A stretch of 64,000 nucleotides of DNA from Yamagishiella unicocca (lineage: Eukaryota > Chlorophyta > Chlorophyceae > Chlamydomonadales > Volvocaceae): contig BDSL01000042.1 of the NCBI GenBank assembly GCA_003116995.1, positions 124,001 to 188,000 of the forward strand. The letters run 5' to 3'. The position numbers and the translations under genes were made by a program. Positions 13,301-25,049 of the stretch are shown piece by piece. The notes below the pieces were generated by a model that ran no database searches, was not told the origin of the DNA, and saw only the letters and a program-made list of their open reading frames with translations. Every line of letters starts with the position of its first letter. Positions within the stretch are counted from its first letter, which is position 1.

Positions 13301-16300
13301 GGCACCGAAGCGGGGATGCGGAGTAGACGTATGGGACAATGATGGTGCAGGCAAAACGGGTGGTGAATTGGCAGGAGCGCACAGAGAAACATATAGGACT
13401 AGGGCGCGCCGCCGGGGGTTGCAGGTGGGCAAACGTTGTGGCGCATGGGCATTGAAGGACACCGTCGCAGGGGAGGACCTCCTCATCCCTCGATCGCATT
13501 ACTCGGCGCCTTCCATCCCGCTTCCGTGATCGCTGCCTACGGCCCACCCAGCACGCCAATCGAACCGCCCCCCCCTGCTGGTCCCGTCCGCACCCCCGGT
13601 GGCGCCTCCCGCTGCCCCCACAGGAGCAGCAGCAGCACCGAGCCGCTGTGGCGGAGCTGGTGTACACCCCCGCCGGCGACCGCCTGTTCAGCGGCGGGAT
13701 GGACGGCGCGCTCGTGATGTACGACGTCCAGCGGCTCTACGCGCCGACGCAGTACCTGTCTGCGGGCGTTCGCGACATCAAGGTGCGGCCCCCGCCTCAT
13801 ACGTGCGGATATCACGGACCGTCTCACGTTCTCATGTGTGTGTGTGTGTGTGTGTGTTTTATCTTACCCAAAGCCGCGGATTGGGCATCCCAAGGTGCTG
13901 AACCGGTTTATTGACGCCGTCGTTGCCGCTGGATCTGCCGCCGAGTGTGATGATGGTGATGATGGCCGATGCTGGCGGGTGGTTGCAGGTATGCGTGGCC
14001 GTCAGCTCCGACGGAGCTCACATCGCCAGTCTCATCCGCGACCCCTACCGTGGCGTCACCTCCCTGCTGGTGTTCCACGGCCGCTCGATGAACCCCTTCA
14101 TGCGCATAGAGACGGACGCGCCGTCGTACGTCAAGTGCGTCCAGGGGGCGGGATGGGGGAGATCAGGAGCGGAGGGCAGAGCGTCGAAGGCAGTTGGACC
14201 AGCAGGCACGGCTAGGGGAAATCAAATCAGCAGTTTTGCGCGCGGGAGCCTGGAGTGGGGCTGCAGGTTTTCCCTGTGACATACGGCTACTGGCTATGTC
14301 GTCCGTGCCCTTAGGCACCCTTAGGTCGGTTATCCTGGTAGTGCTGAGCGCGTTGGTAACCCGCCAAGCCTGTCCTCTCATCGGCTCTCCATCCAGGTTG
14401 GCCTTCAGCGCGGACTGCAAGGAGCTGTGGGCTCTGTCGTCAAGTCGCCGCCTGGACCGATACGAGCTCACGGACGGGCACCTGGTGCAGCAGGTGGGGC
14501 CGGCGGGGCGCGGGGATGAAATTGCTCAATCCAACCCCTTAGCCCAGCCTCTTCATCCTCCTCCTCAGCCGCCTTACTGTGTTCAAATCCGAGCATTTAT
14601 TTGTGCATAGCGCCCTATTTCTCGGTCCCTACTGGAGGACATTGATGCCCTTCTTCTGCCGCCCAGATTTTCGACGTGTCCTCCCTGGACGTGACCACCC
14701 TGGCGATGGACCCCGGAGGCCGGTACGCCTTAACGGCGGGCAACGATGGCCTGCTGCGGCTGTGGTCCTGCGTGCCGATGGCCGCTCTGGTGCCGAGGGG
14801 CCTGCCGCCGCACCAGGCCTTCTTGGGCCACCCCAGCACTGTGTTAGGTGGGCTGCAGGGGCGCGTGTTGTGTTTGTGTCACGCGACATCCCCAATCCTC
14901 CAAGTAGAACTGCCCCGCTGGTCCATGCTCCAACTCGCTAGGTCAACCCGTTCGGATTGCCCCTGCAACCCCCCTCACTGTGACCGTCGCCTCCTGCCAC
15001 CGCCCCCTGCAGGAGCCGCCTTCCACCGCGGCCACCTCATCACGGTGGGCGAAGCCGACTGCATCTGCATCTGGCGCGTCACGGCTGACGCCCAGCAGCA
15101 ACACCTCCAAGCCGCCCGCGCAGCTGCCGCCCTGCGCCTCGCCGCCCTGCCGCCGGCGCTGCGCCCCCCGGACTCCTCCTACGCATCCCCCGCGCACGGC
15201 GCCCTCATCGACCCGCGCAACCCGCTCAGTCGCGCCACCCCGTCAACCTCCCTCGGACCGGTTGCGGACGCCAACGACCACCGGCTAACCACCCGCACCG
15301 CGGCATTGGGGATCCAGCTGCCGCCGGGCACCATCCTGATGCCCGCGCCCGCTGTGCCGCTGATGTGGCCCGGGGGCACGCTGCTCATGCCGGGTGGGAC
15401 ACCGGCCGCGACGACGGCGCCGCCAGCCAGCTCCTCGCCCTCCGCGCTCGCGGCCTTCAACGCTGCAGCGACCGCCCTCGCCTCAGCTCGCATCTCCAGC
15501 CCGCCCGCCTCCTCGCCCCGGGGGGCGCAATCGCCGACGTTCGCGCCGCGACCGACCCAGATGGCGCCCGGTTCACCGTACAGCAGCGGCGACATATGGC
15601 AGGCGTCGACCTCGCAAGGGGCGACATTCCAGACGCAACCATTCTCGCCCTCCCAGCCGCTTAGGATGTTCTCACCAGCATCGCAGGCTCAACCCACGCA
15701 GCAACAACAACAGCAGCAACAGCAGCAACAACAGCAGCAACAACAGCAGCAACAACAGCAGCAGATGGTTCTCCTGGCACAGCAGCAGGCGCTGGCTCAG
15801 CAACTGCAGCAACAGCTCCGGCCACCGTCGCCGCCGCCACCCCCGCCCGTGCCTCAGCTCCCGCAGCCCCCGCCCAAGTGCAGCTGGCTCCTCGGCTACA
15901 CGCCCACCGGCTGCGCCAACGTGGCGTGGCGCTCCGAAACCGGCATGTTTGCGTACGTCGTGGAGGACATGGTGGTTCTGGAGCACCTGGGCACCCGCCG
16001 GCAGCGCTACCTCCGAGGCCACACACAGCCGCTGGCGTGCCTAGCAGCCTCCTGGGACGGCTCCCAGGTCGCTTCGGCCCCCATGTCGCCCGAGCTGTAC
16101 GCCGTCGAGCCGTCATCCTCTACGGCCGCCTTGGCGGTACCGTGCTCCACGGCGCCCTTCGCTGACATCGTGGTTTGGAACGTGGCCAGCGGCGAGGAGC
16201 GCTGGCGGCTGCGGTACCACACGCAGGGGGTACAGGTGTGTGGGGGAGGGGCTGTCATCACGGTGGTGCCCGCTGGTGTGGCGCACCACTACCGCGTATC

Positions 16301-19300
16301 GTAGGGCGCCACCCTAACACCCTTGTACCATTTACCTGACGTTTACCTCAATCAATATGTCCTCGCGCACACGTCCTGATCGCGTCCCGTCAAGCACCTC
16401 CTCCGTGTTGGCGGGATCCTAACTCCTGCTCCGTCCAACGGTCGTCCCGCGCTTCCACAGGCGCTGTCCTACTCGCCGGACGGCCGGTGGCTGCTGTCCC
16501 TGGGTCGCGAGCCCGAGCGGTCCGTAGTGCTGTGGGACGTGGCGGCCGGGCAGCTGGTGGCGGCGGGGCGCACCGAGCTGCTGCCCATCGCGGCGGAGTG
16601 GCTGTGGGGCGGCGACAACCCCGCCTTTGCGAGCGTGGGGCCGGAAGGCCTGCTGCTGTGGACGCTGCAAGAAAGGTGCGCGCGCTGCTGTTGTAGTAAG
16701 CTGCCTTCCTAGTCTGCGAAATCTGCAATCAAGGTTTTCGCGCTGTTGCCGTCCCCGTTGGCAAGGCACATCTGCCCTTCCCGCACTCCCCGCACGCCTA
16801 TTCAAGCCTCGCACGTTCATGTTCCTTCCTGTCTCTACCTGAATAGCCCCCCCTGTGGTGCCGCCCTCACCGCCCCCCCCCTAACCGCAGCTTCCTCGAG
16901 CAACGCAGCGTCCCGCTGAGCGACCAGGACACCCCGGTGCCCTGTACGGCAGTAGCAGTCGACCCCGCGGGTGTCCTGCTGGTGGCTGAGGCCCCATCTC
17001 CCAGCGGCGCCAGCGCCGCTGCTCAAATCCGAGTTTGGCATGTGGAGGTTGCGGGGGCCATTGCGGGAGGGTCCGCGACCATGGTGCAGGTGCGTTCAGG
17101 AAACTGGGGCACGGGCGGGTTTCGTCGCTCCAACTCGATTACAGGCCGGAACTGGCAATTGGGGAAGCTCTAGGCCCCGGACGTGGCTGCAGTCACAGTC
17201 CCTGGCTGCAGTCACAGTCCCTGGCTGCAGTCACAGTCCCTGGCTGCAGTCACAGTCCCTGGCTGCAGTCACAGTCCCTGGCTGCAGTCACAGTCCCTGG
17301 CTGCAGTCACAGTCCCTGGCTGCAAGTCAGCGAGCGACTCTGCGCGTGTGCGAGCGCAGGTGGCGAGCCTGCCCGGCGATGCCGCTGTGACGACCATGGC
17401 TGCCAGCCATAACTACGCCCTGGTGGCGACGGACCGGGGCCAGGTGGTGCGCTTCAGGTAGGATGGCTGGGGGGCCAGACCGGCAAGGGATGACGTCCAG
17501 GGGGCACCGATCAGGCACGGCACAGAGTCCAAGCTGTCGTAATCGCACGACGGCCGTGCTGCGGGCACATCGTGCCATCCCGCGCGGTGTTCTCACCTCA
17601 AAACACAGCTGCCTGCACAGCCGCCACGAAAGCGCGCACCTGTTACTCTCGACGCGCTGACCCTCTCCGCCACGTGGCCGCCCGCAGTCGATCCACGCTC
17701 AGCGGCACGTGGAGCGAGGACAGCAGCGTGCAGCTGGACGGCCGCGTGTTGAGCTTGTCTGCGGAGCCAGGGATGGCGGATGCGGTGGTGGCCACCTCCA
17801 CCTCCACCATCTGGTTCGTGGGCATGCAGGTGTGCTGGCTGTTACCGCGGCGGGGAGGCTTTGGGATGGGACAAGCGGGCTTGGAGCGCGGTTCCGCACC
17901 GCCACTTGGCACCACTCTCCCCATCAGCTTTTTCTGCTCGCTTGCAGAAGCAAATTTGGCCTCGGCTTCGCCCTCAAAGTCCCCTGCTTGTCCTTACTGC
18001 GCCGCAGGACGCCAGCTCGGTGCCCATCGTCTGCGGTCAGCCGGCCCCAGTGACGGCCCTCGTGCCGGCACCGCACGACCCGCGGGTCATGGCTTCGACA
18101 TCGCAGGACGGCCTGCTGCGCATGTGGCGCTTAGGCCCCGAGGACGTGAGTGGCGCGACTTGCAACAGCCCATGGCAGCAGCAATGACACCTAACAAAAG
18201 CCCATGGCAGCAGCAGCATCTAACAAAAGCCCATGGCAGCAGCAATGACACCTACCAAAAGCCCATGGCAGCAGCAACAAAACACACCTGCCCTTGTTCT
18301 CTTGACACATACACGTCCCTGGCACACGAAGCGGACCCCCTCTGCTGCCACCCTCCGCATACGTCCCCCTTCCCTCACGGTAACCCACATCGCAACACTC
18401 TCACCCACCCCTCGCCCTGCCCCCATCCCCCAGGCCGAGCCCATCATCGAGCTCCAGTCCTCGTCACCATGCACCACGGCCTCGTTCCTCGTGCGCTTCC
18501 CCGACGACCGCCCCCCGCCCACGGAGCCCGACTCGCAGCCCCCGCAGCCCCTACTGCTGGGCGGTTACGCGGATGGCTCGCTGCGGCTGTTCGCCCTGGA
18601 GCCGGCTGTGGAGCTGCAGTGGGCGCTGGCGCGACACCCTGCGCCCCTGGTGGGCGTCGTGCCACACCCCTACAGGTCGCTAGTGCTCTCCGCGTCCAGG
18701 TGTGTTTGGGCTGCGGTGCATAGGGCAGGAGAGGTGGAGCGGCGACGTGCCGGGTGGTGGGCGTGCCCTGCAGCAGCACTGTTGGTGGTGTCATAGAAGC
18801 CCAGTCGGGAGGTACGTGGTTAGGGGTTGCGGTAGTCTGACCCACACCCTCCGTCGCGACCGTTGCTCCCACGCCATTCGCAGCGACGGCAGCCTGGCCA
18901 TAACCGACATCAACTCCACGCGTCTGGTGTCGTACATCACGGCCTTCACCATCATCGGCCCGGCCAGCCCCTCCGCGAACACCAGGCGGTCCCCGAAGGC
19001 ATCCGCCTCGCCTCTGCCAGCGCCCAGGCCCGGCACAGGGCCCATGCAGGTGCGGGACGGGTAACTGGGAACGCTTCATTGCGAAACCCTAAAACCCTAG
19101 CACCTAGCAAAGCGCGCCTCAGGATTCGCTTCCTTCGCACCCACGTGCCTACGTTTACCTCCACCTGTCCGTGCATTTTGCGGCGTGCAGGCCTTCGCCG
19201 TCTCCCCCGGTGTCGGCGCATCGGTCGCCGCTGCCGGCTGGCGCGACCGCTTCGTTGTCTTCCCGACGCCCTGGGACGACCCAACCTGTTCACCCATCAC

Positions 19301-20429
19301 TGCGTACGACTGCAAGCCGGTGAGTGCCGTACAAGAAATCTATGTCGTAGCGGGCTATATATATCTTGTCCTCGCCGGCCGGCCTCCCGGTGTTTGGTGT
19401 GCTGCCAGTGTTCCTTACGTCATGTAAGCATTACGGCTACCCGTTCCTTCTGCCATTCTGGCACTCATTGACACCCTGCAAGACATTTGAACGCTTACAA
19501 AGTACGCAGCCCTGACCTCTAATATATCACCCTGCTCCTCCTGACGCCCAGACCGAGAGCCGCCCCAACCCGGACAAGGTCAGGGGCCCGCCTGACGTGC
19601 CCGCGCTTCTGTCCTTCGTGGAGGGCGCCACGAAGCTCATAACCTACAGCAGCCCGCTGATGCTCGGCGTCGTCATTGTGTACGACTATCGGCTAGGGGT
19701 GGTCGTGCGGCGAGTGACGGTGCCGCAGGTGGGTGGACCAGACAGTCGAATGGGTGCTGCAAGGTAGAGGCGCGCTGTTCAAGCCGATCTAAACTGCCGC
19801 GCATGAAGTGCTCCCACGTGTCTGCGACAGCGGCTCCTTAGCGACGCCGTCCTGCCTATCCATGGCGTCCTTTCAACTGCCGCCTGCCTGCCTGCCTGAG
19901 TCCCTGTCATGCCGGTAATTGCCGGAGAACCCAGAAGCGCCGAGCACCGGCAGATCGCGATGGGAACGGGAAATACGCTGGGCGATGGTCACCATACGCG
20001 CACGCGTGAGGGGAGCAGGCGCCTGCGTGTGCGGGATGTGCGGGACACCGAGGTTTGCCACGCTGCACCCCGCCAGCCCCATTGCGCCGCCAGCCCCAAA
20101 TCCCTTTTGCCCACACCCGTCCCTCTCCGTGTCCCCGTGTTGCGACCGGACGGCAGATGATCCGTTCGCTGGCACTGTCTCCCGACGGCGGAGCCCTGGT
20201 GCTGGGCAGCATGGAGCGGACGGTGTTCGTTGTGCACCTGGCCACCGGCAGCTATGAAAGCCTGACGGGCCACACAGGGCCGGTGGTAGCCGTGTCGTTC
20301 TCGGCGGACGGCAGCCACGCGGTCACGGCAGCGGGCAACGTGTTGTTAGTGTGGGACGTGAATGGGGTCCTGCGGAAGCTGGAGCCGCCGCCCCCGTTGC
20401 CGCCGCGCAGGACGCTCTTTGAGTTCTAG
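7333..20429 (+). CDS. POC16: POC16/WDR90: CFA20-domain and WD40-repeat centriole protein, 28 exons
   Basis: Centriolar microtubule-wall (inner scaffold) protein. Exons: 7333-7425, 7512-7634, 8104-8214, 8525-8713, 8845-8948, 9346-10193, 10360-10493, 10871-10936, 11174-11278, 11545-11649, 12284-12472, 12706-12878, 13046-13250, 13624-13782, 13989-14134, 14397-14493, 14667-14847, 15013-16235, 16461-16675, 16891-17089, 17360-17457, 17688-17829, 18008-18145, 18434-18699, 18884-19049, 19191-19319, 19552-19728, 20157-20429. All phases join, giving about 2,017 aa. Exons 1-5 form a CFA20 domain (WQQPFVNVFK, RGIIPAGNYLRVP, KVFVIHIEAV, MFTSDYRFTLE), as in human WDR90 and FAP20/BUG22. WD40 repeats follow (LLGHTAFVCALAV, AIVRLWDV) to the end (VLLVWDVNGV). 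Exon 18 carries a long Ser/Pro/Ala-rich linker and a poly-Gln tract (15703-15762). The 13250 donor is GC. The true N-terminus lies in an unseen upstream exon. Family match is strong; human WDR90 is somewhat shorter. Confidence 0.92.
11817..12256. repeat. Intronic minisatellite in POC16 (19-bp and 16-bp units)
   Basis: Tandem units CTGCTGCCGCCTGACACGG (19 bp) alternate with a 16-bp version lacking one CTG. They fill most of the intron between exons ending 11649 and starting 12284. Long minus-strand open frames here (for example 11578-12222) are repeat artefacts. Confidence 0.9.
13835..13857. repeat. (TG)n microsatellite in a POC16 intron
   Basis: About eleven TG dinucleotides between exons ending 13782 and starting 13989. 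Confidence 0.85.
15703..15762 (+). repeat. CAG/CAA poly-glutamine tract in POC16 exon 18
   Basis: Mixed CAA/CAG codons encode about 20 consecutive Gln, around residues 1240-1260 of the predicted protein, between two WD40 blocks. Mixed codons suggest an older, stabilised tract. Confidence 0.85.
17183..17333. repeat. 19-bp minisatellite in a POC16 intron
   Basis: About eight near-perfect copies of CTGGCTGCAGTCACAGTCC. Each copy holds a potential acceptor (GCAG), so the true acceptor of the next exon (placed at 17360) is the least certain one in the gene. Confidence 0.9.
18161..18284. repeat. About 32-bp tandem repeat in a POC16 intron
   Basis: About four copies built around CCCATGGCAGCAGCAATGA and AACAAAAG, just after the exon ending 18145. 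Confidence 0.85.
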
Positions 20430-20866
20430 TCGGCTGCCGTGGGAAGGGCGGTTGCAGCGCAGGGGATGCGGGTACCGCTCAAATACATATGATGCTGAGT
20501 GGGGAGAGGGGTAGTAGTAGGGTGGTTTGTGGGTGGAAGAGTTATACGTTGGGAAGTGGTATGTCCAGGCGCTCGGGGAAGAAGGTGCGACTAGGGTCAA
20601 GAAGCCTGTCTGCAGCAAATGCAGGACAGAATTATCTTACTTACTTATATATTTGATGCCTGCGATTACATCTGCTAGGGGGCACTCCTGGTCGTAGTGG
20701 TCGCACACGGCTCCTGACAGTTGCAATTCAGAGTGCCTTCGGCCTGGTCCTAGGCAACAAATACATACGCAAAATTCAATAAGGATTCAATAAGGATTCT
20801 GGAAGACATATTTTAACGTGCTCACTAGACGTCAACGCTCTCGCATCTAGACACTACTCAGACGCA
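20430..20866. other. POC16-UFD1 intergenic spacer
   Basis: 437 bp between tandem genes: POC16 3' UTR plus UFD1 5' region. No TGTAA motif seen. A direct duplication TTCAATAAGGA lies near 20776-20800. No coding signal. Confidence 0.5.
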
Positions 20867-22689
20867 ATGTTCGGGGGCTTCCCGGGAATGCCCGGGTTCC
20901 CGGGCCAGACTTTTGAAGCACTGTATAGAGCAATGCCCGTTGCGTTTATCGACAAACAATCGGCGGAGCACGGTGACAAGATCATCATGCCGCCCTCGGC
21001 ACTGGAGCGGCTTGGTAGGCTCAGCTGCGGGATTACATAGGTTTCGTTGTGATGGAGCCCTTACGTGGCTTGTGCGCACCTCATGCGCAGCCTCCCTGCA
21101 CATTGAGTACCCGATGCTCTTCAAGGCGGAGGGCGTGCAGTCCAAGCGGCATACGCACTGCGGCGTGCTGGAGTTCATCGCCGAGGAGGGCGTCGTGTAT
21201 ATGCCGCACTGGGTGAGTCGGCCCGCTGGCGCCCAAACTGTGACCAACCGCACCGCAACCGAACCCTTCCCTCTATCTGACGCGCTGGGCGGCCACGTGG
21301 TTCGCATACCCGCCCCACAATTTGCCACAGATGATGCAAAACCTGCTTCTTCAAGTGGGGGACACGATCCGGGTACGCAGCGTATCCCTGCCTAAGGGTA
21401 CCTTCGTGAAGCTGCAGCCTGTGACGTCCGACTTCCTAGACATCACCAACCCCAAGGCAGTCCTGGAGCGCACGCTTCGTAGCTATAGCTGCCTTACCGT
21501 GGGCGATTGCTTTGTCGTAAACTATAACGACAAGAAGTACGAGATTGAGGTGAAGGACGCCAAGCCGGGGCCGGCTATTTCCGTAATCGAGACGGACTGC
21601 CAGGTTGATTTTGAGGCTCCTAAGGACTACAAAGAGCCAGAGCGCGTCCCACCCAAGGCTCCGGAACCAGCGCCGTCAGGTGCGACGCCTCTTGGGTTGT
21701 GCTGGGGGAATGGGTTCGGGGCCTTCGAGTGCGCTGCTGTCTGCTGCAGAGCGCGCCATTTCAGGGTAGCTGGTGAGGCAGGGACTGTATCAACGGATTG
21801 CACTGAAGAGGGGATGGAAGGGGAGGCGGATACTGGGGTGCGATGGAAGGCATTTCAGCAGCTTTTGATTTGCGACTGCAGAATCGCGGTTCCGCCATTC
21901 TACCCTCCCACACTCCAACTTCACCCATGCTCTCGTGCCTCGCAGTGGTGGCAGCAGCGGACGGGAAGGCCGGTGCCGTGGCTGGCGCAGCAGGTGCCGG
22001 CAGCATTGGAGGCCCTACCGAGCCGGAGCCCGAGGACCCCACTTTCCTAGCCTTCGCGGGCACTGGGCGCCGATTAGACGGCAAGGCGGGAGGGCCGTCA
22101 AATCCAGTGCCCGTACCGCTACGAATGCCCTCCAGCACCTCACTCAGCGCCGGCACCAGCCCGAAAGCCGGCGGCAGCGCCGGTCCCAGCACTTCAGGGG
22201 CGGGGCCCGCGGCCGGCGGCGCCGGCAGCACCGCTGGCCAGAAGGCGGGGACGTTCGTCAACTTTGGACCCACCGGCAACAGACTGGAGGCAAAGCTGGC
22301 GGTGAGGCGGTGGGAGCGCGGGGGGGGGAGGGGCTGCGCGTCGAGGTTTGGGGGGTGGGACGGGGCGGGAGGAAAGAAGTGACCAGCTCAGCTCATTGGA
22401 GGAAGGTTTGCGGCGATGACGCTCAATGGCACTGACACAGCTGCATCACGCGGATGCCCCACTGGGTTGCGTTCGCATGTGGCTGTGGGAGAGCGCGGCA
22501 GTGTCACGGGTCTGGATGCCGCATTCACGTTTGGAAACGCTTGCGCGTTACTGGTTACTGGCTGTGCAGGCGAAGCAGCAGGGCGGCAGCGGCGCCCCGA
22601 AGCCTCCACCTCCGCCGCCAGAGGAGGAGAAGAAAGAAGACGCCATCAACTTCAAGGCCTTTTCGGGTAAGGGTTACAGCTTGAAGTGA
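20867..22689 (+). CDS. UFD1: UFD1, ubiquitin fusion degradation protein 1
   Basis: Cofactor that with NPL4 recruits polyubiquitinated substrates to CDC48/p97, e.g. in ER-associated degradation. Exons 20867-21014, 21091-21212, 21331-21679, 21946-22301 and 22570-22689 join in phase to 364 aa, close to yeast Ufd1. The N-terminus (MFGGFPGMPG...TFEALYRAMP), the PPSALERL-IEYPMLF motif, the VYMPHWMMQNLLL segment and the VKLQPVTSDFLDITNPKAVLE segment are hallmark UFD1 sequences of the double-psi-barrel ubiquitin-binding domain. The C-terminal half is Ala/Gly-rich, with FLAFAGTGRRLDGK and a final FKAFSGKGYSLK, the kind of region used for CDC48/NPL4 contact. Start is the first ATG, with the family start context. 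TGTAA at 23038 fits its 3' UTR. Identification is very secure. Confidence 0.96.
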
Positions 22690-23477
22690 GAGGCGGAGAC
22701 CCGCAATGCGGCGAGGACGAGGAGGAGGAGGCGAGTGCATCGGGCGCAGGCTGGGTCGGGCTTCGTCCCTGGCGGCGGGTCATGAGACGAGGGCGGCGCC
22801 ACGAGCTACGAGCAGTTGTTTTGTGTGTGTGAGTTTTTGGTGTTTTGGGGTTACGCTCGGGGTAGGGTGCCCTGTGTTCGTGTTCCTTGCGCTGGAGAGG
22901 GAACGTGGTTGCAGCAGCAATGTCCTACATCCCTTCGGCGGCGACGGGGTAATGGTGGAGGTGGTGGCGTTGGCAGCGCGTCGCGGAGCCCGCTGTGTGT
23001 GAGATTGGGCGCATGGGGGCTGCACGTGGGCGCTAACTGTAACTGATACCATTCCTGGCTCGCCTTGCTGCTCTGGGATCCTCGCATGCGTCAGCACTGT
23101 GTGCGTCCACACAACCTTCTTCTTCCTGGAAGGAAGTTCGGCCAGGAAGGCATACCTGCGCATACCGGTAGTCGACCGATATGAAGGGAAGAGGATCCTA
23201 CGGTGCAGAACCGGAAAATCTGAAACTCAACAATCCCGAGCTACCTGCGCGCTTGCGCGCCCGGACCTTGTGGGCGGTGCAACCTATCAAGGACAACGGA
23301 GGCCCAATCCTAAATTGCCTGATGCCGGCTTGGCAGGCGCTCTTGGTCTATCCCCCCAAAGAGAATAGCTGTATCGCCTACTCCTAAAGCGACAGCTACG
23401 GACTAGGACATTGGAGCACTGACATCCCCTTTGTACTTCGCAACGGTCTCCGCCGTACATTCAGTTTTGGTGCGTTC
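22690..23477. other. UFD1 3' UTR and selenoprotein U promoter region
   Basis: No coding exon supported. TGTAA at 23038-23042 marks the probable UFD1 poly(A) region; the rest is the upstream region of the next gene. Confidence 0.5.
23038..23042 (+). terminator. TGTAA polyadenylation signal of UFD1
   Basis: TGTAA about 350 bp past the UFD1 stop. Confidence 0.5.
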
Positions 23478-25049
23478 ATGCTACAGCAGGAGCGGTTTCT
23501 AGATGCATATAGTTGCTTATCTAGAAGCAATATGCGCGCGCTGCAGTCGCGCCCCATTGGGGTCAGCACCCGTAGCCGGCCTTTGGCCGGGCGGGCGATG
23601 CGTACGCGGACCGTTTGCGCTGCAGCTCCAGCCGTTGCTGAAAATGGAACGACACAAGCTTACGGCCGGATGAAAGGCATCAAAGTCATTCGGTCATCGG
23701 ACGGCCAACTGGTGGACATGACGACCCTGTGGGGGCCAGGCGAGCGTGCTGTGGTAGCATTCGCGCGCAGCTTTGGCTGATTCTTCTGCTGGTATGTCCT
23801 ATATCTATCAAGTGATAGGCTACGCAAATGCATTTAGCCTGACCAAACTCAGCTCAGCCACTTATTTTTCGTTCATCGCTCGCGCCCCGCCAGGGAGCTG
23901 GCGATCCAGCTCCGACGTGATGTGAAACCGCGGCTTGATGGAATGGGCATCAAGCTGTTTCTGGTTTCCATCGGAACTCACGCGCGGTCCAAGGAATTCG
24001 TCGAGGTGGGGTCGGGTGACTTCGGGTGCAAGCGGGCGGGCGCGACCGGCAGCGGTCTGTGCCAGGACGTCTGATAGCAGATGCCCCATGGCGTCTATTC
24101 GCTGGTTGGGGTGCTATCAGTACGAATCTGCGACCAGAACCCACAGCCCACTAGCTTGCACACTGCCCTGTCGCCTCTGACCCCAGAGCATTACAGTCCC
24201 GCTGACTTTCCTCGTGCTGTACCTCCACTCCACCTTGCCAACCCATGGCCTCTCCCCCCCCGGACTGCCTCCCTTGTCCCCTCCTGCACCTCCTCAGGCT
24301 ACCGGCTTTCCCGCCGACTGCCTGTTCGCCGACCCGGACAACGCGCTGTATACCGCCCTCGGCCTGTTCAAGGGCTTGGGCGCCACGTTCTTCTCAGTCG
24401 ACACACCCTTCGCCATCAAGCGCCGCATCGACGAGGATCGAACCGGCGACCTGGCGGAGATCCTTCCCCGCTGGCAGCCGTGGCTGCCGCCCAAGAGCGA
24501 CCAGGTGGGTGGTCTAGGGGCCGGACGGCCTCTGGGGGGGTGTTCTGTGCGGCACCAGTGCTGTGCTGGTTGGGTGTCGGTGCGTGTGTTAAAGGGTACG
24601 GTAGGCCCGCTCTTCGATCGCCCCACAACGGGACCTGCCCACCCTGCACCTAGCACCCACCCAGGGGTGCAGTCTCAATGCTTGCCAGCAGCGCGAACTC
24701 AAACACGAGGGCGCGTTGGTTCTGTGGTGGGGGTAATGGCGGCGGTGGTGGTGATGGTAGTGGTGGGGATAGTGACGGTGGTGAAGGTTGTAGTGGTGGT
24801 GGTGGTGGTGGGACGCCCAAGGCGCAACGCAACACGCTCCGCCCACCCACCCCGCGGCGCACCCCGCAGGCCTTCCAGCAGGGCGGCATGTTCATGTTCG
24901 AGGGCGACCGCACGGTGTTGACGCACTACGACAAGGCCACGGCTGCCCACGCCGACCTGGTGGGGCTGCTGGGGCTGGCGACCCAGCTGGCGGCGGACTG
25001 CGACAACAACTGCGAGCTGCCACCATCGCCGCCGGCTGCGCAGCGGTAG
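23478..25049 (+). CDS. SELENOU: Selenoprotein U / peroxiredoxin-like 2 (PRXL2), with in-frame UGA
   Basis: Thioredoxin-fold redox protein of the PRXL2/FAM213 (AhpC/TSA-like) family. Exons 23478-23791, 23894-24005, 24298-24504 and 24870-25049 give 270 aa if UGA 23778-23780 is read as selenocysteine (residue 101). The motif is then FGUFFCWELA, the family's U-x-x-C redox site (Cys in mammals, Sec in some fish and algae). Without readthrough exon 1 would stop there, yet the codons after it, the GTATGT donor and phase 2 join perfectly to the next exon (ELAIQLRRDVKP). Later blocks (IKLFLVSIGTHARSKEFVE, FPADCLFADPDNALYTALG) fit the family. The N-terminus, basic and Ser/Arg-rich up to about residue 50, looks like a plastid transit peptide; Met19 (23532) is an alternative start. 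I could not find a convincing SECIS by eye in the 3' UTR. Confidence 0.88.
23778..23780 (+). other. UGA selenocysteine codon (predicted recoding)
   Basis: TGA in the frame of exon 1, three codons before the TGC (Cys104) of the UxxC motif. No GT donor lies between the preceding conserved FG and the TGA that would allow it to be skipped. Confidence 0.82.
24735..24812. repeat. GGT-rich microsatellite in selenoprotein U intron 3
   Basis: Imperfect GGT/GGTGAT trinucleotide stretch between exons ending 24504 and starting 24870. Confidence 0.7.
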
